Shown here in pieces: positions 6,765 through 16,123 of a stretch of DNA of 64,000 bases. The DNA comes from an uncultured Alphaproteobacteria bacterium (GTDB lineage: Bacteria > Pseudomonadota > Alphaproteobacteria > CAAHEQ01 > UBA3637), in the NCBI GenBank assembly GCA_944392795.1, contig CALXXX010000021.1, positions 1 through 64,000 on the forward strand, written 5' to 3'. The notes under the pieces are model-generated. The model was not told the origin of the DNA and did not search any database. It saw only the letters and a list, made by a program, of their open reading frames with translations. A program made the position numbers and the translations under genes. Position 1 is the first letter of the stretch. The number at the start of each line of letters is the position of its first letter.

Positions 6765-8279
6765 TCAATAACTTAGAAAATTGCGGCCGTTTTTAGCGAT
6801 ATTGGGAGGAGTATTTAGAGGACTTTTTGCATTTTTTCTTTTTTCTGGATCATATAATGGTGATTTATTTATTGCCCCTGGCTTTTTCAATATCTTTTTT
6901 ACAAGCGGATTCAAAAGATGGTCTTGAATAAAAGCTTGCATAGGTATATCTTTATACACACTACCTGTCAAAGTATTGACTGCAAATGATGTTGAACCAT
7001 CAAGTTCAGCCACAACATTAGCTTTTTCTGCAAGTTTTGGATTTATTAGGATTTGTTTTAATATTTCTCTTGCTTGTTCTCTGTGATTTTCAGAAGAAAC
7101 CATAACAACATCTACACTATCAGCATCTTTACTAGCTTGATCTACAAAACCACCTAATGACTCTAATTTCGTAAGTGCATCAATATGCGTCAACCCAACA
7201 CGATTTACTTTTCCTTCTTTATCTTTGGATATTATTGCGACACCAATACTAGGCCCCATTCCGTATGTACCGATGAATTCTGGTTGTTTGCCTGTATCTA
7301 AGATTAATTCTTCTCTCATACCTACTGCAAAAACTTTGTTTCCATTGTAAAACGTTTGATATTGTGGTTTAGTATTTAACTTTTTATCCCATTTTTTGTC
7401 GTCTGGACGCTCGATTATTCCCTCTTGAACCCATTTTTCCACAAGTTCATAGCCGTTGCTTTCAAATTCTTTTTTTAAGTTGGGTTTTTTGTCCACGGCA
7501 TCTAAAAATTCTTCTTCCTTTTCGACAGTTGGAAACACAAAACACAATAATTTGTATTGTTCTTCAATTTCCTTGAGCGTTATTGGTATTACCTCGCTTA
7601 TTTCTACTCCAACATCCGATATCGATATCCATTCATTGTCAAAATAACCATCTAGGCGGACAACAGGAATAAAGTTTTCAGATGGAAGTTTGTATATATA
7701 GCCATTGTCTCGAAGTTCGCTTTGAAAAACAATTTTTCTTTTTTCTCCTTCGGCAATTTCGACTGGCTTAGTTATAATAGATGTCGCTTTATGACCGTCA
7801 GATCTGTAGGGTTCACGGACAGAATAGATTGCATTTTTATCCAAACTGTCAGAAGCACAAATCATGCGCTTAGAATGCAGAGCAAATTGACAGGTATTTT
7901 CTTGTGGCTCGACAACACTACCCGGTGTGAATTTTGTGGTAGAGCAATGATATAAAAAGGCAGGTTTTTTTGACGCAATGTCGGCCGTTCTTTCTTCGTG
8001 TTGTTTCTTTAAAACAGAATAGATAGTACCGTATAATTCATCCCCAAATACGCGTTTAATATTTTCTAAAAGACGCTCTGCCTCTTTTTTTTCATCCAAA
8101 AAGTAGGTGCGGCTTTCCAACATTTTTCTGTAGATGCTTTGTGCATTTGACAGCCCTTTATACCCTGCTTCTGTGCAACCCGCCTCTAAAAAATCACGTA
8201 ACTCTTCCTGTTTCAAGGAGTTTAAATCTTTTATGGTATCTTTAAAAAGGTTTTCTTCGACAGACAAATCTGCATTCAT
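6765..8279 (-). CDS. Large cassette-borne protein: ADP-ribosyltransferase-like N-half, CheD-like C-half (tentative)
   Basis: 504 aa, start supported by AAAGGAGCG. Residues 1-100 are helical and charged. Residues about 105-150 read FLYHCSTTKFTPGSVVEP ... FALHSKRMICASDSLDKNAIY, resembling the LYHgS ... A-t-D ... Ai-y pattern of Arr/PARP-like ADP-ribosyltransferase folds. Residues about 320-410 (FIGTYGMGPSIGVAIISK ... RVGLTHIDAL) resemble the G-L-G-S-C-V ... H core of CheD-type glutamine deamidases, a fold shared with CNF/BLF1 toxins. The catalytic Cys position appears to be Ser (GPSIG), which argues against activity or against the match. No signal peptide. It is the only gene between repeat copies B and E. 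Confidence 0.6.
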   Translation of the reverse strand: MNADLSVEENLFKDTIKDLNSLKQEELRDFLEAGCTEAGYKGLSNAQSIYRKMLESRTYFLDEKKEAERLLENIKRVFGDELYGTIYSVLKKQHEERTADIASKKPAFLYHCSTTKFTPGSVVEPQENTCQFALHSKRMICASDSLDKNAIYSVREPYRSDGHKATSIITKPVEIAEGEKRKIVFQSELRDNGYIYKLPSENFIPVVRLDGYFDNEWISISDVGVEISEVIPITLKEIEEQYKLLCFVFPTVEKEEEFLDAVDKKPNLKKEFESNGYELVEKWVQEGIIERPDDKKWDKKLNTKPQYQTFYNGNKVFAVGMREELILDTGKQPEFIGTYGMGPSIGVAIISKDKEGKVNRVGLTHIDALTKLESLGGFVDQASKDADSVDVVMVSSENHREQAREILKQILINPKLAEKANVVAELDGSTSFAVNTLTGSVYKDIPMQAFIQDHLLNPLVKKILKKPGAINKSPLYDPEKRKNAKSPLNTPPNIAKNGRNFLSY

Positions 8280-8335
8280 TGTTACGCTCCTTTCTTGTCA
8301 TTCTTTTACTATTGTAAAAGATTCCTATAGCTTTG

Positions 8336-8734
8336 TTAACAACATTTTGGTCCGTGCCATGCAAGATGTTTCCAGCCAGATTGGAGAGAAGTTGCATTTT
8401 TTAATGCAACTTCTTGTTTTTTCAGCATAATTTTCGGTTCGCAAAATTGCATATACCCTGATTGTATATTTTCGTTATCATTTGCTTTAACGCCAATACC
8501 AGCAAGGCTTTCCATCGGTTCGTATGGCAATGGTTTATTATCATCAGGATTGGTAACTTTTACAAACTCATTGAACGGAAATCTTAACTTGTAGCTGATT
8601 ACCCCCTCGGTCAATGTAATGTTCTCAAAGATAAACTTTAAGAGAAGTCTTTTCAAATCCACATTAGATGACCTTTCAAAGACATATCCTGCTTGTGTTG
8701 CAATATCCAGTAATCCCAGAATCGTTTCATCAAA
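8336..8734 (-). pseudogene. C-terminal remnant of a large serine recombinase
   Basis: Reading down from 8734 the frame gives FDETILGLLDIATQAGYVF, then VDLKRLLLKFIFENITL and YKLRFPFNEFVKV. This is the conserved end of large serine recombinases (kR-lLk-vFeN-tl ... y-kPF). The catalytic N-terminal domain is absent and the frame has no proper start; upstream sequence switches to an unrelated gene on the other strand. The stop (8336) is reached through repeat copy E, so the recombinase tail and the CCAGCCA site overlap. Integrases commonly sit beside their attachment site, which supports copy E being an end of a mobile element. Confidence 0.65.
8350..8440 (+). repeat. Repeat module copy E (right end of unit 2)
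   Basis: Holds TCCGTGCC (8351), CCAGCCA (8372-8378), a strong hairpin with arms AGAAGTTGCAT/ATGCAACTTCT (8387-8414) followed by TGTTTTTT, CAGCATAATTTTC and GGTTCGC (8436 onward). The layout equals copies B and C, but the hairpin arms have changed together (GTCGCTA to GTTGCAT), keeping the stem. Confidence 0.65.
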
Positions 8735-9453
8735 GCTACAGACAATGTAGGAAAAGCAGAATGTGTAGATAATAGCATCTATAATTATAAAAGACCAGAA
8801 TTCAACAAAGAGTTAGATGATAATTCTTATCAAACTTCTTTATCTGTATGCAGAAATGCTCGAAATCAACCGTTTAAATATATCTGTAAATATTTTAATA
8901 TTCCCTTTAACGAAAAATCATTAGAACGATTTGAACATATATTGAACGATTTTTCTGCGGCTGAACAAGGGAAAGAACTTCTGCTTAAAGAACGTGAACG
9001 CATATTAAATAGTATAAAAAACAAATGTTCCACAAATTTTAATTGAATTTAGAAAAAATAATCTTATGAGAAAACTTGGTTTTGATGATGTTTAGAAACA
9101 ACTATTTTCCAACTTACACATTTGATTATATAAGTGCGGGAGATATAGTTCTTTAACTACAAAGATTGTATTAAATATAGAACAATTAAATAATTTTATA
9201 CAGTTTCTATCAGACAAGATAACTGTTCGAAAAAAATGTTGCTGGTCAGAGAATGCTGATGACAACTAAATTAAGAAAAACAATAAAGAGAAGAGATCGG
9301 TATACTTGTAAACTTTGTGGCATATCAACAAAAAAAGAACCCAATTTGTTATTAGAAATAGACCATATTATACCGTTAGCAAAAGGAGGAATAACAACAG
9401 AAGAAAATTTACAAACTTTATGTTGGAAATGTAATAGAAAAAAAAGGAAGTAA
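8735..9453 (+). pseudogene. HNH endonuclease-family gene remnant with several frameshifts
   Basis: Pieces of one protein lie in order but in different frames. First comes SIYNYKRPEFNKELDDNS through LLLKERERILNSIKNK (stop TGA 9044). Then LIEFRKNNLMRKLGFDD, YFPTYTFDYISAG, IVLNIEQLNNFIQFLSDKI, and finally VAGQRMLMTTKLRKTIKRRD with the HNH core. The last open frame (9253-9453, 66 aa) keeps CKLC, EIDHIIPLAKGG, NLQTLCWKCN: all HNH and zinc residues. At least three frame changes separate the parts, and the 5' end is missing at the junction with the recombinase remnant. Annotating the 66-aa frame alone as a complete gene would miss this. Confidence 0.7.
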
Positions 9454-9739
9454 ATTATTAAAATAAAAAATATGTTATTTTATCTTGGTATTTTTTCAAA
9501 AGACAAATTACATTATTAAATCAATTTTACTGCTTATACAGATATATTTTTATCACTCTTGAATTATGAATATTTTTTTGATAAATGTTTCATAAGAGAA
9601 ACAAGATAAAACTATTTTTTTATTTTGATGAGAATTATTAATTCTGACTAAAGTAGAATTGAATAAATTCATCAAGGGAAAGTATTTAAAATTAGAATAC
9701 TAAAGCAGACTGTTATTTTTAATAAAGGAGTTTTATAAA

Positions 9740-11344
9740 ATGAAGATAGTTGTCGTCGGTGGTGGAGCAGGTGGTTCAAGTTTCGCAGCAAGGATGAGAA
9801 GGTTGAATGAGAAGGCAGAAATCACTATTTTAGAAAAAACGAAAGAGACATCTATTGCCAGTTGTGGATTACCTTATTTTATCGGCGATATTATAGAAGA
9901 TAGAAGTGATATGCAAGTTGCTTCTCCAGCTTTTTTTAAGCAATTATTTAATATAGAAGTTCAATTAAATGCTGAAGTTGTTTTAATTAATCCTCAAGAA
10001 AAATTTGTTCAAACAGCAGATGGAAGAAAATTTATTTTTGATAAATTAGTAATCGCGACAGGAACAACGCCCTTTATTCCACAGATTGATGGCTTAGAAA
10101 ACATGCCTCATTTTATAGTGAAGACGCTAGCTGATGCAGATAAAATTAAAACTTTTATTGAACAAAAAAAGCCTGAAAAAGCAACTGTGATCGGAGGAGG
10201 TTTTATTGGAGTAGAAGTTACCGAAAATCTATCTCATCTTGGTATGAAAACAACTTTAGTTGAAATGGCGGATCAGGTTTTACTTCCTCTTGATATGGAT
10301 ATGGTGTCGCAAGTCCATACTGAAATGAGAAAGAACGGCGTAGAGCTTTATTTGAAAGATGGATTGAAAAAAATCGGACCTAAAAAACTCCTTTTAAATT
10401 CGGGGAAAGAGATTCCTTCTGATATATTGATTTTGGCAGTGGGGATGCGTCCGGAGACAAAGTTGGCAGAAGCATCCGGAATAAAGCTGACGGAAAAGGG
10501 ATTGATTATAACCAATGCGTATATGCAAACAAATTTTGCCGATATTTATGCTTGTGGAGACAATGTAGCGGTCAAAGATTTTGTGACAGGGAATTTAACG
10601 ATGATAGCTTTAGCTGGACCAGCGAATCGGCAGGGGCGTTTAATTGCAGATCATATCGCTGGTCATTATCCTTATTCTTATACAGGGACGCAAGGGACAG
10701 GGATTGTAAAGATTTTTGATAAAACGGTTGCTTTTACTGGAAATAATGAGAGACAATTGCAACAAAGTGGTATTGATTATGAAAAGATGATTATTTTAGC
10801 TAATTCTCATGCGAGTTATTATCCCGGTGCTGAAAGTATAACATTAAAGGTTTTGTATTCATCAGATGGTCAAATTTTAGGAGCACAGGCTGTTGGAAAA
10901 GAGGGTGTTGATAAACGGATTGATATAATCGCAACTATTATGCGTTTGAAAGGGACAACAGCAGATTTACGAGATGCTGAGCTTTGTTATGCTCCGCCAT
11001 ACTCTGGAGCTAAAGATCCGATTAACCTTATCGGTATGGCGATTGAAAATGTAAGACAAGGATTAGTAAAGCCCTATTTTGGCATTGATTTTAATGATAT
11101 GTTTGTTTTAGATGTGCGTCCTCCGCAAATTTATGCTCAGGAGCATATTGACGGAGCTGTTAATATTCCTGCCGGACAAATTCGTTCTCGCTTAGCTGAA
11201 CTGCCAAAAGATAAAACAATCATGGTTCATTGTTTTAAAGGATACACCAGTTATGTCGTTGCAAGAATTTTAATGCAGAACGGTTTTAGTCATGTGTTAA
11301 GTTATGCTGGTGGCTGGAACTTTTATAAGAGTTTAAAAGAATAA
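9740..11344 (+). CDS. CoA-disulfide reductase / NAD(P)H oxidase-like flavoprotein with C-terminal rhodanese domain
   Basis: 534 aa. VVVGGGAGGSSFAARMRR opens the FAD fold; SCGLPYFIGD at about residue 43 holds the single redox Cys of CoA-disulfide reductases; ATVIGGGFIGVEVTE is the NAD(P)H fold; NFADIYACGDN is the second FAD motif. From about residue 450 a rhodanese domain follows (FVLDVRPP ... HIDGAVNIP ... VHCFKGYTSY, active Cys about 495). This CoADR-RHD architecture is known from Bacillus and others, acting on CoA-disulfide, persulfide or polysulfide with NADH. RBS AAAGGAG precedes ATG. The 286 bases upstream are very AT-rich with no recognisable gene and presumably contain its promoter. 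Confidence 0.9.
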   Translation: MKIVVVGGGAGGSSFAARMRRLNEKAEITILEKTKETSIASCGLPYFIGDIIEDRSDMQVASPAFFKQLFNIEVQLNAEVVLINPQEKFVQTADGRKFIFDKLVIATGTTPFIPQIDGLENMPHFIVKTLADADKIKTFIEQKKPEKATVIGGGFIGVEVTENLSHLGMKTTLVEMADQVLLPLDMDMVSQVHTEMRKNGVELYLKDGLKKIGPKKLLLNSGKEIPSDILILAVGMRPETKLAEASGIKLTEKGLIITNAYMQTNFADIYACGDNVAVKDFVTGNLTMIALAGPANRQGRLIADHIAGHYPYSYTGTQGTGIVKIFDKTVAFTGNNERQLQQSGIDYEKMIILANSHASYYPGAESITLKVLYSSDGQILGAQAVGKEGVDKRIDIIATIMRLKGTTADLRDAELCYAPPYSGAKDPINLIGMAIENVRQGLVKPYFGIDFNDMFVLDVRPPQIYAQEHIDGAVNIPAGQIRSRLAELPKDKTIMVHCFKGYTSYVVARILMQNGFSHVLSYAGGWNFYKSLKE

Positions 11345-11387
11345 AAGAAGGAAGCATAAGGTTAGGAAACAGACTTCAAACGACTTG

Positions 11388-12797
11388 TTAATAATATGGG
11401 GTTAGTAATCGGAACAAGTTGTTTCTGAGTTTTTTCCATAGCGAGATTTGATGTGATTGTAGTCGGATAGCATTTTTTTTCTTAGATTGGATTACTTTTT
11501 TTAATGTTTTGACTAAGAGAGGGCTCACACATTCGATGTTGCTTTCAAAATTTAATCGAAAACTGCGAACATCCCAATTACTTGAACCGATTAAAGCCCA
11601 AGTATCATCGATTAAAAAGATTTTACTATGATCAAAAGGTGGAGGTGTTAGGTAAAGATGGATTCCTTTTTGAAGTAAAAAGTCAAAATGAGAGGCCATT
11701 GCCCAATCCATTCCAAAGATATTACTTTTTTGCGGAATAATTAAATCAATTTCAATTCCGCTCATTGCGGCTAATCCAAGGATATCTAAAATATTTTTAT
11801 CTGGTAGGAAATAGGGTGTTACAATTGTCAATTTTTTTCGTGCAGAGGCAATTAGGCTAATAAACATGAGTTCCATATTATTTTGAATATTGTCTGGTCC
11901 ACTTGTAATTATTCTTGCGATAGCGTCTCCCTTTATATGATGAGATGTTATAACTGGTTTATATTTTTGACCTGTTGAGAATGTCCAATCGTCTGCGAAA
12001 CAGGAAGAGATTTGCTGGATAAGAGGTCCTTTTATTTGGAAAGTGATATCTGCAATAGGTTTATGTGGATTATTTTTTAATAAGTTTCCTGCCGATATAT
12101 TCATTCCCCCCATAAAAGCTACTTTTCCATCAATGACAAGGATTTTTTTATGATTACGAAGGTTCAGAAAAGGAAGCTGAATAGGTGATCGGGAAGGAAG
12201 AAATAAGGCTGTTTGTATGCCTTTTATCTGAGAAAGAAAAGTTGTTATATCTGGTCTGTTATAACGTCCACCGATACCATCAACAAGAACTTTAATTTTT
12301 GCTCCGTTATGAGCGGCTTTTTTTAATGCTTGTACAAATAAACGACCGGCCTCATCATAATTGAAAATATAACTGGAGAGGAGAACTTCTTTTTGAGCTA
12401 TTTTAATATAGTGACACATTTTCGGATAGGCCTGATCTCCATTGATAAGAGGGATAATCTCATTATGAGCAGTGAAATTTTGAGGGTAAATTTTATATCC
12501 CAAATACAGAAAGCGAGAGACTTCAGGAGGAAGAGTATTTAATTTTTTAAACTCTGTCTTTGGGAATAAGGGAAAAGTAACCAGAGAAGGCTGATGTAAA
12601 CGACGCGCTTTACGTGCAATGGTGTTAATACCGAAAACAAGGTAAAGGAAAGCACCTAGAACAGGAGAAAGCCATACTAAACCAATCCAACCAATTGCGC
12701 TTTTTACATCTTCTTTATGGAGTAAAATATGCGCAGTTGTCAGTATGGATAAAGTAAAATAAAATAAACTCAGAAAAATAACAACTAATGTAGACAT
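11388..12797 (-). CDS. cls: Cardiolipin synthase (phospholipase D family)
   Basis: 469 aa. Two N-terminal membrane spans (residues 1-60, with the GWIGLVWLSPVLGAFLYLVFG pattern typical of Cls) are followed by two HKD catalytic motifs: NHKKILVIDGKVAFMGG near residue 215 and DHSKIFLIDDTWALIGSSN near residue 395. The second has H-x-K and the downstream GSSN. The enzyme joins phosphatidylglycerol to make cardiolipin at the inner membrane. It follows the TolC-like gene by 9 bases on the same strand, so it is likely the last gene of the efflux operon; why they are linked is unclear. Confidence 0.9.
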   Translation of the reverse strand: MSTLVVIFLSLFYFTLSILTTAHILLHKEDVKSAIGWIGLVWLSPVLGAFLYLVFGINTIARKARRLHQPSLVTFPLFPKTEFKKLNTLPPEVSRFLYLGYKIYPQNFTAHNEIIPLINGDQAYPKMCHYIKIAQKEVLLSSYIFNYDEAGRLFVQALKKAAHNGAKIKVLVDGIGGRYNRPDITTFLSQIKGIQTALFLPSRSPIQLPFLNLRNHKKILVIDGKVAFMGGMNISAGNLLKNNPHKPIADITFQIKGPLIQQISSCFADDWTFSTGQKYKPVITSHHIKGDAIARIITSGPDNIQNNMELMFISLIASARKKLTIVTPYFLPDKNILDILGLAAMSGIEIDLIIPQKSNIFGMDWAMASHFDFLLQKGIHLYLTPPPFDHSKIFLIDDTWALIGSSNWDVRSFRLNFESNIECVSPLLVKTLKKVIQSKKKNAIRLQSHQISLWKKLRNNLFRLLTPYY

Positions 12798-12806
12798 TTT
12801 ATTAAA

Positions 12807-14180
12807 TTATTTTTTTAGATATCTTCCGTTCATTGCTTTATAAATATAATTTTCATATTTTATAATTTGATATTTTTGTTGGACATAGTCTTTTCGTGTA
12901 GCATTTTCTGTATGAATAGCTTCTAATAAATCTTTAAATTCTGCTTTTCCATTGTTATAACGGATTTCGTAATACTCGGTAATTTCTCGGCTATTTTTAA
13001 TGTTTTTTTGAGTATTTTCAAAGATGCCCATTGTTTTCTCATATGCGGTGTAATAATAGACAACTTCATTCAAAGCTTGGGTCAGTGTGTCTTTAAAGTC
13101 TAAGAGTGCAATTTGATAATCTGCTTCGGAGATTTTAACATTGTTTTTAACACGGTTCCAGTCTAAGAAAGGCAAGTCTAAAGATATACTTCCTAGCACA
13201 AAAGGAAAATCAAAGGTTGTTCGTGATTTCGAAGAAGAAGAACCAAAGGCTCCTTTTAAAGAAATATTTGGATACCAATTTTTTTCCTCAGCTGTCAGTA
13301 ATTTAAATGCTTTTTCTAAGCGAAGTTGACTAGCAATTAAATCAGGTCGATTAGCAAGGACAGATAAAGGAACATCTATATCAACTGTTAAAGTTTTTTG
13401 TTCCAAAATTGATCCATATTTTAAACTTAACTCTTCATCCGGTCGCATATTAAGAATATTTTTTAAACTTTGTTCCATTTCTTTGAATTGTGTTTCATAT
13501 TCCAATAAGCGAGATTGTTCACTGATACGGCTTTGTTTGGCTTGAACATATTCCAGCGGAGCAACTTTTCCACTTTCATATTTTTCTTGCATAATCTTTT
13601 CGATATCTTGATATGCTTTGATATCTTGGTGTGTTAAATCAATGACATTTTGGAGATATTCTAAGTTAAAATATAAATCAATAACGCTGTTAATGAGAGT
13701 AAGGCGAGCTGTTTCTTTATCTTGCACAGTTGCTTTATACTCGAACTCTTGAGCGCTTTGGGCATCTCGAATTTTTCCATATAAATCGAGTTCATAATTT
13801 AAACCGATTTCTCCTGAAAAATTATTATTGCTATCATATGTTTTATTCAAATCTTTTTGAGAAGAGGCACTCAGAGTTCCTGAAAGTGTCGGAAACAAAT
13901 CTGATGTTGCTAAATTTAATTGATAAAGCTCTTTTTGCATAGTTAATGCGGCTTTTAAATAATCTGGGTTATTTTTGAGCGCTTTATCAATTAGAGAGTT
14001 TAATTCATCATTGTTATAAGCTTCCCACCAAGTATCTTGAATTGTGTAATCATTTTTTATTTCTTGCGTTGTTTTGAGCTCATCATTCAGTTGAGGCACA
14101 GTAATAGAAGGTGTTGTACAGCCTGTTAAAAGACAGATGAATAGGATTAAATATAAGAAATAAGAATCTTTAATTATCAT
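12807..14180 (-). CDS. TolC/NodT-type outer-membrane efflux lipoprotein
   Basis: 457 aa. The lipoprotein signal ends LLTGCTTPS (lipobox Cys about residue 21). WWEAYNNDELNSLIDKALKNN is the hallmark start of the NodT/OprM family, and two long helical repeats with LDLYGKIRDAQ and the second-half FLDWNRVKNNVK complete the outer-membrane efflux duct. It lies 2 bases after MacB and probably forms the tripartite pump with 16123-17304 and 14183-16123. Substrate not readable. The ORF has weak spacing to the upstream gene, consistent with coupling. Confidence 0.9.
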   Translation of the reverse strand: MIIKDSYFLYLILFICLLTGCTTPSITVPQLNDELKTTQEIKNDYTIQDTWWEAYNNDELNSLIDKALKNNPDYLKAALTMQKELYQLNLATSDLFPTLSGTLSASSQKDLNKTYDSNNNFSGEIGLNYELDLYGKIRDAQSAQEFEYKATVQDKETARLTLINSVIDLYFNLEYLQNVIDLTHQDIKAYQDIEKIMQEKYESGKVAPLEYVQAKQSRISEQSRLLEYETQFKEMEQSLKNILNMRPDEELSLKYGSILEQKTLTVDIDVPLSVLANRPDLIASQLRLEKAFKLLTAEEKNWYPNISLKGAFGSSSSKSRTTFDFPFVLGSISLDLPFLDWNRVKNNVKISEADYQIALLDFKDTLTQALNEVVYYYTAYEKTMGIFENTQKNIKNSREITEYYEIRYNNGKAEFKDLLEAIHTENATRKDYVQQKYQIIKYENYIYKAMNGRYLKK

Positions 14181-14182
14181 GA

Positions 14183-16123
14183 TTATTCACTCGCTAGGGC
14201 ATCAATAGGGTTAAGGTTCGAGGCGTTTTTTGCTGGCATATAGCCAAAGATAATGCCGATGGAAGAGGAACAAACCAAGGCGAGGATGATGGATGACAGA
14301 GAAAAATCCATTCCGAAGGTTGTAGAAAACGTGTTGAACCCCCAACCGACAAGCATTGAAAGAGCAACCCCCATAAAGCCGCCGACAATACAAATTAAAA
14401 CAGCTTCAATCAGGAACTGCTGCAGAATGTCCATTTGCTTTGCACCGATTGCCATTCGGATGCCGATTTCTTTAGTCCGTTCTGTTACGGAGACCAGCAT
14501 GATGTTCATCACGCCGATTCCACCGACAATCAATGAGATAACCGCAATGCTGGCAATCAGTAAACGCATCGTATTTGTGGTACTTTCGATTGTTTGTTTA
14601 ATGCTATCGCTGTTAATCATAAAAAAATCTTTTTTTCCGTGGAGCGTCGTTAAAATCATTTCAACGCTTTCTTCTGCCACTTGAGAGTTGACATTGTCAG
14701 AAACTTTAACAGTGATTGAATTAATGTCTGTCGTTCCGTTGATTTTATACATAGCTGTTGTATAAGGCGTCCATAGATGCATAGAATCAGACATGGGACC
14801 TGGGTTGTTATCTTCTTCAGTGACACCGATAACTCGTAAGGGCTTTTTGTTGAAAAGGATAATTTCTCCAAGAGGACTAGGCATATCTGGGAACACTTCA
14901 TTTAAAGTATTGTCATCAATCACAACAACGGATGCCATTGCATCCACTTCTTCTTGAGTAAATTCTCGACCTTGAGCAATTTTACGTCCTTTTACTTCGA
15001 AGAAAGAGGCACCAACACCGGTTAAAGAAGCTGTCACAGAATTATTTTTATAGGTTAGAGTTCCACTGGCGGATACATTGGGTGTTGAACTGTCAATAAA
15101 ACCTTGTTTGGCTAAATAATCAGAATCACTGACTTTTAAGCTTTTGATTTTTCCAGAGCGTCTGTCACCAAAGCCTGTTCCGGGTAAGATATCAATAGTG
15201 TTTGTCCCCATAGAGCTGATTTGTTCCATAATTCGTGCTTGTGAAGCATTTCCCAAAGCGACAACGGATACAACGGAAGCAATGCCGATGATAATACCAA
15301 GCATTGTTAAAAGGGAGCGCATTTTATTAGATAAAATGGCATGAAGTGACATATTTAGAGATTCTAAAAAACTATATTTTAAAGCGCTTAAACGACTACG
15401 ACGAATGTTTTGAATTTTGTCTTTTAGCTCATTAAATTCACTTTTTTTCCGTGTGTCAGTTTCGATTTGTCCGTCTTTAATTTCAATAATTCGGCTGGCT
15501 TGTTGCGCAATATGACTGTCATGGGTGACCAAGATAATTGTATGTCCTTGTTTATGAAGGCTTTTAATAATCTCCATGACGTTTTCACCACTTTTTGAAT
15601 CTAAGGCTCCGGTTGGCTCATCAGCGAGGATAATTTCGCCGCCGTTCATTAAAGCACGAGCAATACTAACTCGTTGTTGTTGTCCACCGGATAATTCATT
15701 TGGTTTGTTGCGTAGTTTTTCTCCTAAGTCGAGTTTTCTTAATAGTTGTTGAGCTCGTTCTTTTCTATCTGTTGCATTAAGACCCAGATAAATAGCTGGT
15801 AAGGCGGCGTTATCATCTGCTGATAAGGTTGAAAGCAGATTATAACGTTGGAAAATAAAACCAAAAGTTTTACAGCGTAAATCAGCTAATTGATCCTTTT
15901 CCATCTTACCGACTTCAACACCGTTAATTTGATAAGAACCGGTTGTTGGGACGTCTAAGCAACCGATAATGTTCATTAAAGTCGATTTCCCCGAGCCGGA
16001 TTGACCAATAATGGCGACAAAATCTCCTTTTTCAATAGAGAGATTAATGTCTTTTAAGACATGAACGCGATTACTGCCGCTGCCAAAAAACTTATTGATT
16101 TTTTTGAGTTCAATAATTTTCAT
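14183..16123 (-). CDS. macB: MacB-type ABC transporter (ATPase-permease)
   Basis: 646 aa, the usual MacB length. N-terminal ATPase: Walker A GQSGSGKST (about 39-47), signature LSGGQQQRVSIARAL, Walker B IILADEPTGALD, switch His in ILVTHD. Then a first membrane span (RSLLTMLGIIIGIASVVSVV), a periplasmic domain (about 300-510) and three further spans (LLIASIAVISLIVGGIGVMNIMLVSV with the TERTKEIGIRMAIGA FtsX motif). It works by mechanotransmission with an HlyD-type adaptor, exporting macrolides, peptides or lipoproteins in relatives. Its start overlaps the MacA stop by one base. Confidence 0.93.
   Translation of the reverse strand: MKIIELKKINKFFGSGSNRVHVLKDINLSIEKGDFVAIIGQSGSGKSTLMNIIGCLDVPTTGSYQINGVEVGKMEKDQLADLRCKTFGFIFQRYNLLSTLSADDNAALPAIYLGLNATDRKERAQQLLRKLDLGEKLRNKPNELSGGQQQRVSIARALMNGGEIILADEPTGALDSKSGENVMEIIKSLHKQGHTIILVTHDSHIAQQASRIIEIKDGQIETDTRKKSEFNELKDKIQNIRRSRLSALKYSFLESLNMSLHAILSNKMRSLLTMLGIIIGIASVVSVVALGNASQARIMEQISSMGTNTIDILPGTGFGDRRSGKIKSLKVSDSDYLAKQGFIDSSTPNVSASGTLTYKNNSVTASLTGVGASFFEVKGRKIAQGREFTQEEVDAMASVVVIDDNTLNEVFPDMPSPLGEIILFNKKPLRVIGVTEEDNNPGPMSDSMHLWTPYTTAMYKINGTTDINSITVKVSDNVNSQVAEESVEMILTTLHGKKDFFMINSDSIKQTIESTTNTMRLLIASIAVISLIVGGIGVMNIMLVSVTERTKEIGIRMAIGAKQMDILQQFLIEAVLICIVGGFMGVALSMLVGWGFNTFSTTFGMDFSLSSIILALVCSSSIGIIFGYMPAKNASNLNPIDALASE

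Noticed and set aside
14194-15344. Several ORFs of 60-140 aa within macB on both strands
   Set aside because: All are out-of-frame shadows of the well-supported MacB gene.
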